In this document: one piece after another, positions 25,461 to 34,528 of the stretch
How the letters are laid out: each line of letters opens with the position of its first letter
How positions within the stretch are numbered: the stretch's first letter is position 1
Source: Roseateles sp.
Lineage (GTDB): Bacteria > Pseudomonadota > Gammaproteobacteria > Burkholderiales > Burkholderiaceae_C
Assembly: GCA_018780415.1 (NCBI GenBank)
Contig: JADMJQ010000259.1
Location: forward strand, 640 to 42,869
Direction: 5' to 3'
Length of the DNA stretch: 42,230 nucleotides
Made by a program: the position numbers and the translations under genes
The notes under the pieces: generated by a model
Seen by the model: only the letters and a program-made list of their open reading frames with translations
Database searches by the model: none
Told to the model about the DNA's origin: nothing

Positions 25461-27987
25461 GCGCGGCGCCGGCCAGATTGGCGGCCTCGCTCTTGGCCTG
25501 GGCGGCCAATTTATCCAAGGCATTGGCCGCACCGGCCGGCGCCACCAGGCGCGTTTCCGCCGTCACGCCGCGCATATAGGCGGCCAGCGGCGAGTCCACC
25601 GCCGACAGGATGCGCGCCACCGCGATGCTGCGTTCCAGGCCGGCCAGCTTGACCAGGCGCACATCGGCGAGAAACTTGTCCCAGGTCTTGATGTAGTCCT
25701 CGAAATACAGCCTGCGCACCTTGTCGGTTAGCTGAGTGCCCACCGCCAGATCCTTCAGCCGCGCCGGATCGCTCTTGATGCCCAGCACCCAGGGCTCTTC
25801 CTGGGCCAGCCTAAGGGTGTTCTTCGTCACCGCCGGCTTGATCAGCTTCTCATAGCCCTGCTTGGTGTAGAGGCCGGACACGCCCTTGGTCAGCGGCTCG
25901 CCGCTGTTGCGGGTGAACACCTGGGCGGCATTCGGGCCGCCCGCCGCCGCGACGCTGAACTCGGCAATCTCGCCGGCGCGGTACTGTCGCTTGATGCGGC
26001 TGTAAACGCGGTATTCCAGCGGCAGGGCCACCAGCATGTCGCGCACATTGGCGACCAGGGTCTCGTCCCTTGCGACAGCCGGCCGCAGCGGGCCCAGGGC
26101 CAGCAAAGCGTCCAGATGAGCGTCCAGCGCCTGGCGCTGCTCGGGCGCCATGCGGGCGTAGTTCTGATCCCAGTCGACCGCGATCCAGGCGCGCAGCGTG
26201 GCCGCGTCAAACTGCTCCGGCAGGTGCAGCATCAGATAGGTCTTCAGCGCCTCGTAGGCATTTTCCAGATTGTCCTTGGAGGCGGCGCGCAATCGCTCTT
26301 CCAGCCTATGGGCGATGCGCGGCATCAGCGCTTTTTCGAGCAGGCGCGCATAGGCCAGTTGCGCCGCCGCGTCGAGCTTGTCGCCCTGGTACAGGCCCAG
26401 GCCGTTCAGCAGCGGCGGATCGGCCAGATCAAAACTGTCGCTGCGGGCGACGCCGCGCACCTGCGTCAGCACGTCGGGCAACGGCGTTACGTCGGCTGTA
26501 TTGGCCGGCGGCAGCGCGTCCAGCGTGGCCTTCAGGGCCGGCAGGCGCTCGACCACTTGCGCGGCATAGTCCAGATTGCGCGAACGGCTGACCAGCCAGC
26601 CGCCCAGCAAGGCCACCGAGCACAGCCCTATCGCGGCGAAGGCCGCGCCGCGCATCACGCGCCGACGCCGCACCGCGCTGGACGCCACCGCGCCCAGGCC
26701 GCGCTCGGCGAACACCACATCGCGCAAGAGCCGGTGCAAAAAGAAACTCTTGCCCCGCGCGCCGGCCGCCGCCGCACGCGCGTCGATGCCGAAGGAGCGG
26801 CTCAGCGCGCCCATCACCCGGTCGATAGGTGAGCCTTCTTGCGTGCCGCTGGTGAAGTAGACGCCGCGCAGCAGCGGTGCAGCCTCCAGCTTGCCGCCGC
26901 CGGCCACCACCAGCGCCAAGAAGTCGGCCAACACCGTCTGCAGCGCCGCAAATTCCTGCGGGAAGGCGAACATCGCATTGCGCCGCAGCACATCGCGCTC
27001 GCCCTCCAGGCGGTCGACCAGTTGCTCGACCAGGCGCTTTTGCAGCTGCTGGTAGAGCGCGGCGAAGTCGCGCAGCGGGTCATCGGCCGTCGTCGTCGCG
27101 TGATCGAAGGTGAAGCCCCAGACCTGGCCACGCTCGTCCTTGCTGAGCGCTTCGAAGCTCTCGTTGAAGCCGCCGATCAGGTCGGCCTTGGTCACCAGCA
27201 CATAGACCGGCGCGCGCACGCCGAGCTTGGTTTGCAGCTCCTGCAGGCGGGCGCGCAGCTTGGCCGCATGCTCTTGGCGCTCTGCCGGCCCCTGCTGCAG
27301 CAGGTCCTGAACATTGATGGTCAGCAGCACGCCGTTGATGGGCTGGCGCGGCCGGGTTTTCTTCAGCAGAGATAAGAAGTTATCCCAGGCGCTGGCGTCG
27401 ACGTCGCGGTCGCTTTCCTGGGTCGCGTAACGGCCCGCCGTGTCGATCAGCACCGCGTCCTGGGTGAACCACCAGTCGCAGTTGCGGGTACCGCCTACAC
27501 CCTTGACTGCGCCTTGCTGCCCGCCCTTGCCGCCGTCGCCAAGCAGGAACTGCAGGCCGGCATTCATCAAGGCCGTGGTCTTGCCCGAACCCGGCGCGCC
27601 GACAAACATATACCAGGGCAGCTCGTACAGATACTGCTCGCCGCCCCACCAGGAGCGCCCGGCCGTGGCCTTCAGGCGCCGCCCGGCATCGGCAAAGCGC
27701 TGGGCCAGGACCTGGGCCTCCTTGTCGCTGGCCGAGGGGCCGCCGCCCAAGCCGGCCAACAAGGCGGCATTGGTCTTGCGCCGTTGCCAAGCAACCCAGG
27801 CCAAGCGACCAATCCAGATAGCCCAGATCAGCAACAGCACGATCAGCCGGGTCCAAAGCCCGGCCAGCGGCGCGCTCTGGCCGAACGAGATCAGCGGCCC
27901 CAGCCACCAGATCAGGGCCGACAAGGCCAGCAGGGCCAGCGTGCCCAGCACCTGCGGGCTCAACAGCCATTGGAAAAAACGTTTCAT
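25183..27987 (-). CDS. tssM: T6SS inner-membrane protein TssM (IcmF), N-terminal part; frameshifted
   Basis: TssM is the large inner-membrane protein of the T6SS membrane complex, spanning to the outer membrane through its periplasmic domain. Two N-terminal membrane helices (about 10-30, 44-66), a Walker A GAPGSGKT (130-137) in the cytoplasmic NTPase-like domain, and a third membrane helix (about 440) are visible. The conserved frame runs to about residue 840 (near 25470), after which this frame encodes Arg/Gln/Ala-rich nonsense to a stop at 25183, while the true C-terminus continues one frame over to 24507. Total length if corrected would be about 1159 aa, typical for TssM. The junction is a GC-rich stretch (25461-25473). 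Confidence 0.85.
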   Translation of the reverse strand: MKRFFQWLLSPQVLGTLALLALSALIWWLGPLISFGQSAPLAGLWTRLIVLLLIWAIWIGRLAWVAWQRRKTNAALLAGLGGGPSASDKEAQVLAQRFADAGRRLKATAGRSWWGGEQYLYELPWYMFVGAPGSGKTTALMNAGLQFLLGDGGKGGQQGAVKGVGGTRNCDWWFTQDAVLIDTAGRYATQESDRDVDASAWDNFLSLLKKTRPRQPINGVLLTINVQDLLQQGPAERQEHAAKLRARLQELQTKLGVRAPVYVLVTKADLIGGFNESFEALSKDERGQVWGFTFDHATTTADDPLRDFAALYQQLQKRLVEQLVDRLEGERDVLRRNAMFAFPQEFAALQTVLADFLALVVAGGGKLEAAPLLRGVYFTSGTQEGSPIDRVMGALSRSFGIDARAAAAGARGKSFFLHRLLRDVVFAERGLGAVASSAVRRRRVMRGAAFAAIGLCSVALLGGWLVSRSRNLDYAAQVVERLPALKATLDALPPANTADVTPLPDVLTQVRGVARSDSFDLADPPLLNGLGLYQGDKLDAAAQLAYARLLEKALMPRIAHRLEERLRAASKDNLENAYEALKTYLMLHLPEQFDAATLRAWIAVDWDQNYARMAPEQRQALDAHLDALLALGPLRPAVARDETLVANVRDMLVALPLEYRVYSRIKRQYRAGEIAEFSVAAAGGPNAAQVFTRNSGEPLTKGVSGLYTKQGYEKLIKPAVTKNTLRLAQEEPWVLGIKSDPARLKDLAVGTQLTDKVRRLYFEDYIKTWDKFLADVRLVKLAGLERSIAVARILSAVDSPLAAYMRGVTAETRLVAPAGAANALDKLAAQAKSEAANLAGAAHGRRPLCQYPPPGDGPAGADRRHAEDVQRALHPAQRRRRGAKEQVAAAARRCCREGQGRGRAAARADTGDAGATGRCRRQPEPRRRDPGPGR

Positions 27988-28051
27988 GGATAAATTCCTT
28001 GCCTTGAGCCAGCGGCGACGGTCAATGGGTGCATATCGTTGAGCGGGTGGC

Positions 28052-29392
28052 TCATTGCGGCGCCGCCACGGTCAGCGCGATCTCGACCCGGCGGTTGCGT
28101 GCGCGGCCCTCGGCGCTGGCGTTATCGGCCACCGGCTCGGTGTCGGCGCGGCCCTCGGCCGTCAGGCGCTCGGGCGCCACCGTCGTCGCCAGCAGGTTGC
28201 GCGCGCTCTGCGCCCGCGCCATCGACAAATGCCAGTTCGACTGGAAACGCAACGAGCGGATCGCCTGGTTGTCGGAATGGCCGCTGATCAGCACCCGGCC
28301 TGGCACCTGGTTGAGCGCCGCCGCGATGCGGCCGAACAAGGGCGTGGCCCGGCCCGCCACATCGGCGCTGCCGGAATCAAACATGGTGTCGCCCAGCACG
28401 GTGACGATGGAGCGGTCGGCCAGGTCCTTGACCTGCACCGCCCCGGCATCAATATCGGACTTCAGCAACTGGGCCAGGCGCGGCGGCGGTGGCGCGGCAG
28501 GCGTTGGAGTCGGCGCGGCGGCCACCGCCGCCTTTGTATCCAGCCCATGCAAGGCGCTGAAGGCCTGGTCGGTCTGCGCGCTCAGGTTCAAACGCAGGGC
28601 GATGAAGACCAGCAGCAAAAGCAGCGCCGCCGCCACCGCCACCACCCAGGGCGCGATGCCGTCGCGCAAGCGCTGCGGCGCGGCCTGCACGCCCTGCCAC
28701 TGGCTGGACAGCGACTTCTCGACCGGCCCGGCCTGTTGACGCAGCATCTGGGCCAGCCGCTCGCGCACGCTGTCGAGCTGGGCGCGGCCGTTGTCCAGCA
28801 CCTTGTAGCGGCCCTCGAAACCGAGCGACAAGGCCATATAGACGAGTTCCAGCAGATTGCGATGCTGGGCCGGGTTCTCGGCCAGCCGGGTCAGCAGCTG
28901 GAAGACCTTCTCGCCGCCCCAGGTCTCGTTGTGGAACTGCACCAGCAAGCTCTGCGCGCCCCAGGCACCGCCGCCGCCCCAGGGCGTGCTCGATGCCGAC
29001 TCATCCAACAAGGTACACAAGACATAACGGGCCGCCACCACTTGCTCATTCGGCAGGTTCTGTGCCCGCGCCGCCGCCTCGAAGCGCTGGATCGCCTCGG
29101 CGAGCGAGGCCCGCAAGGCCTGCGGATTTGGGTGACGGGCCATCGCCCGCAGGCGCGGCGCGGCCGCCAACAAGGGTGCTGCGGCCTGCACCAAGGGGTT
29201 AAGGCTGGCGTGATCAGGCAAATTCGCCGACGCGGCCTGGCCGCCGTCAAAACTCGCGGCGCGTTGCTGGGCCGCCGGGGCATTTGCTGGTGCGGCGGGC
29301 TCGGCCTTGGTGCGATTGCCGCTGGGCTTGATGATGGTGCGGTCGGACTCGAAGGCGGCAAACGGATCTGGGTTGTTCTCAGGGTCGCTCAT
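28052..29392 (-). CDS. tssL: T6SS membrane complex protein TssL with C-terminal OmpA domain
   Basis: The 446-aa protein has a cytoplasmic DotU/TssL domain (about 85-235, with AARYVLCTLLDESASSTPWG and LLELVYMALSLGFEGRY), one membrane helix (about 250-272), and a periplasmic OmpA-type peptidoglycan-binding domain (ISGHSDNQAIRS, LSMARAQSARNLL, NRRVEIAL). The OmpA fusion anchors the complex to the wall. Residues 17-23 are DRTIIKP, with Thr19 resembling the phospho-Thr by which TssL of Agrobacterium binds Fha. The start is the ATG at 29392 with AAGGA upstream; a GTG directly before it is not preferred. It is 9 nt after tssK. Confidence 0.94.
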   Translation of the reverse strand: MSDPENNPDPFAAFESDRTIIKPSGNRTKAEPAAPANAPAAQQRAASFDGGQAASANLPDHASLNPLVQAAAPLLAAAPRLRAMARHPNPQALRASLAEAIQRFEAAARAQNLPNEQVVAARYVLCTLLDESASSTPWGGGGAWGAQSLLVQFHNETWGGEKVFQLLTRLAENPAQHRNLLELVYMALSLGFEGRYKVLDNGRAQLDSVRERLAQMLRQQAGPVEKSLSSQWQGVQAAPQRLRDGIAPWVVAVAAALLLLLVFIALRLNLSAQTDQAFSALHGLDTKAAVAAAPTPTPAAPPPPRLAQLLKSDIDAGAVQVKDLADRSIVTVLGDTMFDSGSADVAGRATPLFGRIAAALNQVPGRVLISGHSDNQAIRSLRFQSNWHLSMARAQSARNLLATTVAPERLTAEGRADTEPVADNASAEGRARNRRVEIALTVAAPQ

Positions 29393-29401
29393 CACTTTTC
29401 C

Positions 29402-30739
29402 TTAGCCTCGAATGGCCCAGAACTCCAGGGCGAGACCGGGGAAGTCGCCGGCGATATGCATGGCCAGACCGCCCGAGCTTTCGAGCTGCTTCCACAACTC
29501 GTTGCCGCGCGTTTCCAGCTCGAAATAGGTGAAGCCGGCGTTGTACGGAATCTGCCGCGGCGCCACCGGCATCGCCCGCAGCATGACACCGGGCAGTTGC
29601 AGATTGACCAAATCGCGGATCCGTTCGGCCGGGCCGATCTTGACCTGCGTGGGGAAACGCGCGCGCAAGACCTCGCCCGGCATCTGCGCGTTGACCGCCA
29701 GCACAAAGCTGGCCGTGCGCTGCAACTCCAGGTCCGGGATGATGGCGACGCGGATGCCGAACTTGCGGTCCTGCAGCTCGATCGGAATCGCGGTCTGCTC
29801 CAGCACCATCGACAGCGACTGGCGCAGATCGGCCATCACCGCGCGGAAGCAGCTGGCCAGATCGTCATGGCGGTACTCGGAGTAGTTGATCGGCCGGCGC
29901 TGCTCTCTGAACGTCGACAAGTCACCGGCCAGTTCCAGGCATTGCTGGTACAGACGCTCCGGGTGCAAGACCGGCAGGCGCTGCAGATGGGCGAACAGCG
30001 GCTGCTGGCGGTTGACGGTTTGCAGCAGCAGGAAGTCGGCGATCTCGCCGACACCGGCCCGCCCCGGCTGCACCAGCCGCGCGGCCAGCGCCTCGCCGCG
30101 CTGGTGCAGCATGCCGTGCACCTCGCGCAGATAGCTGTCCAGCACCGCGTGCGCCGGCGCGTGCAACAGCGGCGGCACATAGTTGGGGTCCAGCGTGACC
30201 CGGCCGTCGGCGCGCCGCTCGATGATGCGGGCCACGCCCAATTTGGCATAACCTTCGCTCGCATCACGCTCCAGCATCAAGCGCAGATTGAGCCGGCCAA
30301 TCTGCAGCGGCGCCTCGCGCAGGCTGGCGGCATGGCTGTCGGCGGCCTCGATGTCGATGGCCCGAAAGCGCGGCGGCATCGCCGCCTCGCTGACCTCGAC
30401 ATCGCTCTCGGCCACACCGGGCCGCGCCAGGGGAACCGCCAGCACGAGCACCTGGTCGCGGGCGTCTGCCGGGACTTCAAAGGCCAAGGGCGCTGGGTCA
30501 TCGGTGGGCACCGAAAACACCAGGCCATCGGGCAGCACGCCGCGCGCGTTATTCAACGCAACGCGGCCTTGCAACAGCGCGGTATCGTCGATCTGCAGCG
30601 CCGAGAAGCCCCAGGCCCATGCCAGCAGCGCAGCCATGCGGCCATCCACCTGGCGCGAAATATAGCGATCTTGCTGCTGAAAATGCTGCGGCTGAAGGAA
30701 CATGCCCTCGGTCCACATCACCTTGTTATGCCATGTCAT
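29402..30739 (-). CDS. tssK: T6SS baseplate connector TssK
   Basis: The 445-aa protein starts MTWHNKVMWTEGMFLQPQHF, the diagnostic TssK N-terminus, and the length is normal. TssK trimers link the baseplate (TssEFG) to the TssL/TssM membrane complex. It lies between the PAAR-like gene and tssL in the block 2 operon. Only a weak GAG-type RBS precedes it. Confidence 0.96.
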   Translation of the reverse strand: MTWHNKVMWTEGMFLQPQHFQQQDRYISRQVDGRMAALLAWAWGFSALQIDDTALLQGRVALNNARGVLPDGLVFSVPTDDPAPLAFEVPADARDQVLVLAVPLARPGVAESDVEVSEAAMPPRFRAIDIEAADSHAASLREAPLQIGRLNLRLMLERDASEGYAKLGVARIIERRADGRVTLDPNYVPPLLHAPAHAVLDSYLREVHGMLHQRGEALAARLVQPGRAGVGEIADFLLLQTVNRQQPLFAHLQRLPVLHPERLYQQCLELAGDLSTFREQRRPINYSEYRHDDLASCFRAVMADLRQSLSMVLEQTAIPIELQDRKFGIRVAIIPDLELQRTASFVLAVNAQMPGEVLRARFPTQVKIGPAERIRDLVNLQLPGVMLRAMPVAPRQIPYNAGFTYFELETRGNELWKQLESSGGLAMHIAGDFPGLALEFWAIRG

Positions 30740-30788
30740 AAATTCACTCGGTTGTCTGCATTGATCGTGCTGTGGACGGCGGCGGCGC

Positions 30789-31175
30789 TCACGGAATCAT
30801 CTCGGTGGTCTGGCCGGGGTTGGCAATCTTGATCACGCCGCCCCACATGCAAGCCAGGGTCGAGGTGTTGTTCAGGGCCGGCGCACCGGCCACCAAGAGC
30901 GTCGCCGAGCCGGGCGCCCAAGGCGCCATGGTCATCGGCACGCAGGGCATCGGCGTCAGCACGCCAAGTGCCGCCGCGGTGGCCGCCGCCACGGTCGGGT
31001 TGGACGGGCTTTGGCACATGCCGAAGGGCGGGATGTTCATCATGGGCTTGTGGTCCAGGATATTGCCGGCCGGCATGAAACTGGTGATCACATTCTTGGG
31101 CGTGGCATTGAAGACCGACGGCGCCAAGCCCATCATGCACATCATCTGGGCGCCGGTGCAGGTGTGAATGGGCAT
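30789..31175 (-). CDS. DUF4280 PAAR-like spike-tip protein
   Basis: The 128-aa protein fits the DUF4280 family of PAAR-like proteins: start MPIHTCTGAQMMCMMG, central ILDHKPMMNIPPFGMC, PTVAAATAAALGVLTPMPC and the C-terminal CMWGGVIKIANPGQ. Conserved Cys and His residues suggest metal binding. Such proteins cap the VgrG spike and can carry or recruit effectors. GGGAG precedes the start. No classical PAAR gene is present elsewhere in the window, so this is likely the spike tip. Confidence 0.85.
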   Translation of the reverse strand: MPIHTCTGAQMMCMMGLAPSVFNATPKNVITSFMPAGNILDHKPMMNIPPFGMCQSPSNPTVAAATAAALGVLTPMPCVPMTMAPWAPGSATLLVAGAPALNNTSTLACMWGGVIKIANPGQTTEMIP

Positions 31176-31199
31176 GAACTTGCTCCCTTGCGTTGACGA

Positions 31200-31961
31200 T
31201 CAGGCCGCGCTGACCCAAACGGTCAGCGCAGTGAAATTATCGTGACTGAGCTTGTGTTTGGCCAATTGCCGCACCTCGGCGGCCAAGCTCTCCAACCAGC
31301 CCTGCTGCGTCAGGGCCGCGGCCAGGCTGCGTTCCAGCAAAGCCTCGTCCAGGTACTCCCACAAGCCATCGGTGCAGAGCAAAAACACATCCTGCGCTTG
31401 CACCGGCTGTTGACTATGGCCATGGCTGATTTCGAGCGCATCGTCGGGCAGGCCCAAGGCAGAGCGCAATTCACTGCGCTTGGGGTGAGTGCTCATTTGC
31501 TCCGGCGTCAAGATGCCGGCGTCCACCAGGGCCTGCACCATGCTGTGGTCACGCGTGCGCGTATGCAGCCGTCCCGCACTGAACCAGTACAGCCGCGAGT
31601 CACCAACATGCGCCCAATGCGCCTGGGCGCCGGCCAGGTCAAGTACCAGGCACACAGCCGTGCTGTGCATGTCTTGCCGCTCGGTGCCCGGTTCGCGCTG
31701 CGCCCGCAGGCGCTCGTTGGTCTGGCGCAGCAATTGGCCCAACTCGGCAGCGTCGCGCGACGGCTGCGCGGCGAACAAACCCACCAACTCCTGCACCACC
31801 AGCTTGGACGCAATATCGCCGCCGCCATGGCCGCCCGCGCCGTCCGCCAGCACGCAGCACAGCTGGGCTTCAGACGCCCAGTGGCCGCAGGCGTCTTCGT
31901 TATAGCTGCGCCCGCCACGGTCGGTCAGCAAGGCGACCTTGTACTTCAACGCGGCGCTCAT
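31200..31961 (-). CDS. pppA: PP2C-family Ser/Thr phosphatase PppA
   Basis: The 253-aa protein has all PPM-phosphatase motifs: DRGGRSYNEDA, ADGAGGHGGG, HVGDSRLYW, CTDGLWEYL and SHDNFTALTVWV. These provide the two-metal centre. In T6SS loci this enzyme removes phosphate from FHA/TssL-type targets and resets firing. Its ATG overlaps the FHA gene stop by four bases (ATGA), showing tight coupling. Confidence 0.93.
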   Translation of the reverse strand: MSAALKYKVALLTDRGGRSYNEDACGHWASEAQLCCVLADGAGGHGGGDIASKLVVQELVGLFAAQPSRDAAELGQLLRQTNERLRAQREPGTERQDMHSTAVCLVLDLAGAQAHWAHVGDSRLYWFSAGRLHTRTRDHSMVQALVDAGILTPEQMSTHPKRSELRSALGLPDDALEISHGHSQQPVQAQDVFLLCTDGLWEYLDEALLERSLAAALTQQGWLESLAAEVRQLAKHKLSHDNFTALTVWVSAA

Positions 31962-33607
31962 GAGCTTCTGGGCTCGGCGGCCAGACGGTCCAGCTGATCC
32001 TCATAGGCATCCAAAAAGGCCTGACCGAACAGGTCCTCGAACTCGTCCTGCGCCTCACTCGACAATTGCGCAAAGAGGTCTTGAAACAGATCCCATAGCC
32101 GCGCCTTGCGCAAGGCCGGCAGCAAGGCACTGATCGCCGAGCGCTGCGTCAGCTCGCCCTCCAGTCGAACCGGATTGAAGCGCTGCAACACGCCCTCAAG
32201 GGCCGAACGCATGCCGGCCATCACCGCCAATTGGTGGGCCCGCAAATCATCAAAGGCGTCGCGCATGGCCGGCTGCGCCGCCATAAAGCCGGGCATGGGC
32301 GGCGACAGCAAATACTGCAAGGCCACCTCGGGCGATGGCGAAAACTTCAAGGGGTTGTTCTCGCGCGCCACAATCATCGTCATCTCGGCGCGCATCTCGC
32401 GCTTCAAGGCGGCGCGCGCCACCAACAGCTCGACCGAACCGCGCGTCGCCTCGCGCAGCAAGCTGCCGATCAAGCGCATCAGGTCGGGGGTCAATGCCTC
32501 GATGCGCAAGCCCGGCGAGCCCAGGCCCTCCAGCAAGGCGCTCAGCAAAGCGGCATCGCCGGGCGCGTTGGTCGCGTTGGTCGCGTCAGTAGCGACGCGC
32601 TCGACAACGGGCGAAACCGCTGTGGCCGCCGCTGCCTTGGCCTGGGCCGGCGCGGCAGTCGCGGCCAACGTAGGCTCCGAGCGGCTGACAAAACTGGGCA
32701 CCGTTTGTGGCACATGGCCGGCCGGCTCTTGCCAGGAGAACACCGCACCGGCCGGCGCCGTCGGCGCTGCTGGAACAGCGGTTGGCGCCGGCGGCTGCGT
32801 TTGCGTTTGCGGCGGCTGCACACGAACCCTGGGGCTGGCCGCATTCAACTCCGACCCATGGTTGGCGATCGTGCCCAGGCCAATTGCGGCCGGCCGCGCC
32901 AGCGACTGCAGCGGGTCGGCGTGAGCGGCAATATTCGGCGCCAACGCGGCGCCAGGCAAGGCGCCAAAGGGATCGGCAGCGGCCGAACCTGGGCCCAGGC
33001 CAAACAAATCATCCAGTGAATCCGCCGGGGCCATTTGCAGATCGCCTAAACCTGCTCCCAGACCTAAGCCCAAGCCGGCACCCTTGGGCGCAGGCGGCAC
33101 AGCATCATCCGCATGGCTTGCGAACGGGTCCCAGTCATCGGGGATCTGCCCGGCACTTGAAGGGGTCGGCGCCGCTGCCGGCCATGCGGCCGCGGCGGGT
33201 CTGGGTGGGGCGGTGGCCACTGGTGCCGCTGCAAAGCCGCCGCTCATATCACCGAACAAATCGGCAAACGGATCGGCGCTGACTGTTGCCGACGCCGCGG
33301 CAGCCGCCGACACCGCCAGCACATAGCCGCCGATCTGCAGCTGATCGCCGGGTTTGAGCGGCTGCTCGGCCGCAGTCCCGAGCGCCCGACCGTTGACCGA
33401 AATCGGATTGCTGCCGCTGTCAATCACCGCATAGGCGCCGCTGCGAAAAACGATGCGCGCATGCACCCGCGAAATACTGCGCTCGGGATCGGGCAGCACC
33501 AGCTGGTTGCTGTCGGCCCGCCCTATGGTGCCACCCAGCTCATCAAAACTGGCCGACAGCCCGGCCGTCGGCGCGCCGTTGAAGCTGAGCACGGTCAGCA
33601 AGATCAT
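31958..33607 (-). CDS. tagH: T6SS FHA-domain protein (Fha/TagH)
   Basis: The 549-aa protein has an N-terminal FHA domain (about 20-100; GTIGRADSNQLVLPD, SISRVHARIVF, GSNPISVNGRAL) that binds phosphothreonine, a long Ala/Pro-rich linker (about 105-330), and a C-terminal helical T6SS-FHA domain (LSALLEGLGSP, ENNPLKFSPSPEVALQYLL, FDDLRAHQLAVMAGMRSAL). It probably reads kinase-made phospho-Thr sites on TssL and the kinase. Good RBS GGGAG. Confidence 0.93.
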   Translation of the reverse strand: MILLTVLSFNGAPTAGLSASFDELGGTIGRADSNQLVLPDPERSISRVHARIVFRSGAYAVIDSGSNPISVNGRALGTAAEQPLKPGDQLQIGGYVLAVSAAAAASATVSADPFADLFGDMSGGFAAAPVATAPPRPAAAAWPAAAPTPSSAGQIPDDWDPFASHADDAVPPAPKGAGLGLGLGAGLGDLQMAPADSLDDLFGLGPGSAAADPFGALPGAALAPNIAAHADPLQSLARPAAIGLGTIANHGSELNAASPRVRVQPPQTQTQPPAPTAVPAAPTAPAGAVFSWQEPAGHVPQTVPSFVSRSEPTLAATAAPAQAKAAAATAVSPVVERVATDATNATNAPGDAALLSALLEGLGSPGLRIEALTPDLMRLIGSLLREATRGSVELLVARAALKREMRAEMTMIVARENNPLKFSPSPEVALQYLLSPPMPGFMAAQPAMRDAFDDLRAHQLAVMAGMRSALEGVLQRFNPVRLEGELTQRSAISALLPALRKARLWDLFQDLFAQLSSEAQDEFEDLFGQAFLDAYEDQLDRLAAEPRSS

Positions 33608-33712
33608 GCGAAAACTCCCAGATTATTCAATCGCACAGCATAGCGGCGAGCGAAGACAGCAAAGCCGGCCATCTCGACCTTGGCGGCCGCATGCTCAAGC
33701 GCAGCGCGGCCA

Positions 33713-34528
33713 TCAACGCAGAACATAAAACTCCCCCCCAATGGCCGCCACCCTAAGTGGCCACAGCATCTGCCCGCCGCCCGCGCAGGCGCTGCGCAAC
33801 AGCGGCAGGCCGTCGGGAGCCAGGCACTCGATCAGCCGGCCACCGGCGACCGCGCGCATCAGCAGCTTGGCCGGCGTCGGCAAGATCGGCTTGAGCGGCT
33901 GGGCGGCATGCAATTGCTGAATATGGGCGCGCAGGCGGCTGACATCGCCGGGCAGGCTGCGCTGGTAAGCCTGCGCCAGCTCTTCCAGCCGCAGTCGCGA
34001 GGCCTGAATCAAGGGCTCGGCATCACCGTTGGCCAGGCCGAGCGCAATTTTGAGCACATAGTCGGCGAGCTCTTCCTTCAAGGCGTCGCTGAGCGTCAGC
34101 ACCGGCGCGTCCAGCCAACGCCAGCGGGGAAAGGCAATTGGCAGATCCAGCCCCTCATGCAGACGCAGCGGCGAGCGATACAGCTCGCCGGCTGCCGGCG
34201 CCCAGTCCAGGCTCGCCAAGGTGCGGGCCTGCGCTGGATGCGCAACCGCGCCGACACGCGGCAGCATCAGGCGCAAACTCGCCCCGACCCGGCCATCCGA
34301 TAGATGCGGCTCACTGCCCTTCTCGTCCGCACCACCGCCCGCACCGCCGCCTAAGGCCGGTGGACCGACGATCAACTCGATCTCGTTGCGGCCGGCCAGC
34401 GTGAACTCATGCACCGGCAGGCTGGCCAGCATTTGCTCGCCGCCGACACGCAGCAAGGGGATGCCGTTGAGCAGCGCCTCGGCGCTGCAGCCGACCGCTT
34501 CCAGCCTGAAAACCAGCAGCCGCTCCAT
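33713..34528 (-). CDS. T6SS-associated protein of unknown function
   Basis: The 271-aa protein is translationally coupled to the gene upstream: its ATG (34526-34528) overlaps that gene's stop in TGATG. No membrane segment or signal peptide is visible. The first 150 residues look beta-rich, with a Gly-rich loop (about 60-68); the C-terminal part is helical (about 145-215). I do not recognise a family. Sitting between vgrG and fha, it and its neighbour are probably cytoplasmic spike, effector-loading or baseplate accessory proteins, but that is inference from position only. Confidence 0.6.
   Translation of the reverse strand: MERLLVFRLEAVGCSAEALLNGIPLLRVGGEQMLASLPVHEFTLAGRNEIELIVGPPALGGGAGGGADEKGSEPHLSDGRVGASLRLMLPRVGAVAHPAQARTLASLDWAPAAGELYRSPLRLHEGLDLPIAFPRWRWLDAPVLTLSDALKEELADYVLKIALGLANGDAEPLIQASRLRLEELAQAYQRSLPGDVSRLRAHIQQLHAAQPLKPILPTPAKLLMRAVAGGRLIECLAPDGLPLLRSACAGGGQMLWPLRVAAIGGEFYVLR

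Noticed and set aside
25440-25500. Programmed frameshift in tssM
   Set aside because: No slippery codon run or stimulatory element is recognisable, and TssM is not known to need one; an indel or sequence error is simpler.
28055-30832. 925-codon open frame on the plus strand
   Set aside because: It is antisense to tssL and tssK, whose protein families are certain; a low-stop-codon artefact of GC-rich DNA.
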